38,001 nt of DNA from Anaerolineales bacterium UBA3082 (GTDB lineage: Bacteria > Chloroflexota > Anaerolineae > UBA7937), in assembly GCA_002366595.1 (NCBI GenBank), contig DFBK01000029.1, positions 1-38,001 on the forward strand, in the 5' to 3' direction. Both the position numbers and the translations under genes were made by a program. A model generated the notes under the pieces. It was not told the DNA's origin. It made no database searches and saw only the letters and a list, made by a program, of their open reading frames with translations. Within the stretch, counting starts at the first letter, position 1, and every line of letters begins with the position of its first letter. Shown in pieces: positions 37,998 to 38,001 of the stretch.

Positions 37998-38001
37998 GAG
38001 A

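Overview
The window reads as a chromosomal segment of a monoderm-like, probably anaerobic bacterium, best matched to Chloroflexota. This is inferred from gene content: type II fatty acid enzymes, FakA/DegV, two Asp23-family proteins, TatA/TatC, a DUF4870/Tic20-like protein, SsnA and YqeC-MocA, and many CoA-linked thiolase/DUF35 genes. No 16S rRNA is present, so the placement is not proven. Genes are densely packed, with frequent 1-4 base overlaps and several GTG or TTG starts.

Layout. (1) 1-3123, minus strand: fmt, lipB, tRNA-Pro(GGG) and a PdtaS-like sensor histidine kinase that runs off the left edge. (2) 3266-6072, plus: a helical small protein, a DUF4870 membrane protein, and recJ. recJ carries two in-frame copies of a palindromic element, with a diverged copy just upstream of its start. 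(3) 6197-7495, minus: a membrane glycosyltransferase. (4) 7629-12888, plus: ssnA, a small membrane protein, a CxxCxGxG zinc-finger protein, a PreA-like iron-sulfur flavoenzyme, a zinc-ribbon membrane protein and a YqeC-MocA fusion. This resembles the accessory gene set of selenium-dependent molybdenum hydroxylases. (5) 12885-28628: HAD phosphatase, Zn-metallopeptidase, rlmN, rpe, rpmB (divergent), asp23, fakA, degV, recG, DUF4352, coaD, a coiled-coil protein, DUF177, rpmF, fabD, fabG, asp23-2, nusB, tatA, tatC. Much of this order recalls the Bacillus fmt-rlmN-rpe-rpmB-yloU-yloV-recG-fabD-fabG neighbourhood, but plsX, acpP, def and prkC are absent here. (6) 28760-37997: a CoA-transferase pair, a cyclic-2,3-diphosphoglycerate-synthetase-like GTPase, an MscS channel, two thiolase-fold proteins lacking the usual cysteines, a TIGR04076 protein and two tandem DUF35 Zn-ribbon/OB proteins. 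The thiolase block is interrupted by a MenAT-like nucleotidyltransferase toxin-antitoxin pair and by a GxxExxY gene flanked by repeats.

The most unusual signals are: (a) a dispersed palindromic element present twice in frame inside recJ, always in the same reading frame and in surface-loop positions, with intergenic copies elsewhere; (b) REP-like hairpins whose loop is conserved while the paired arms co-vary; (c) the non-canonical thiolase/DUF35 module, with a thiolase C-terminal remnant and a repeat-bounded GxxExxY cassette inside it.

The fatty acid genes (fabD, fabG, fakA, degV) sit among translation and DNA repair genes. The CoA transferase, thiolases and DUF35 proteins probably act together on an acyl-CoA substrate that cannot be named from sequence alone.
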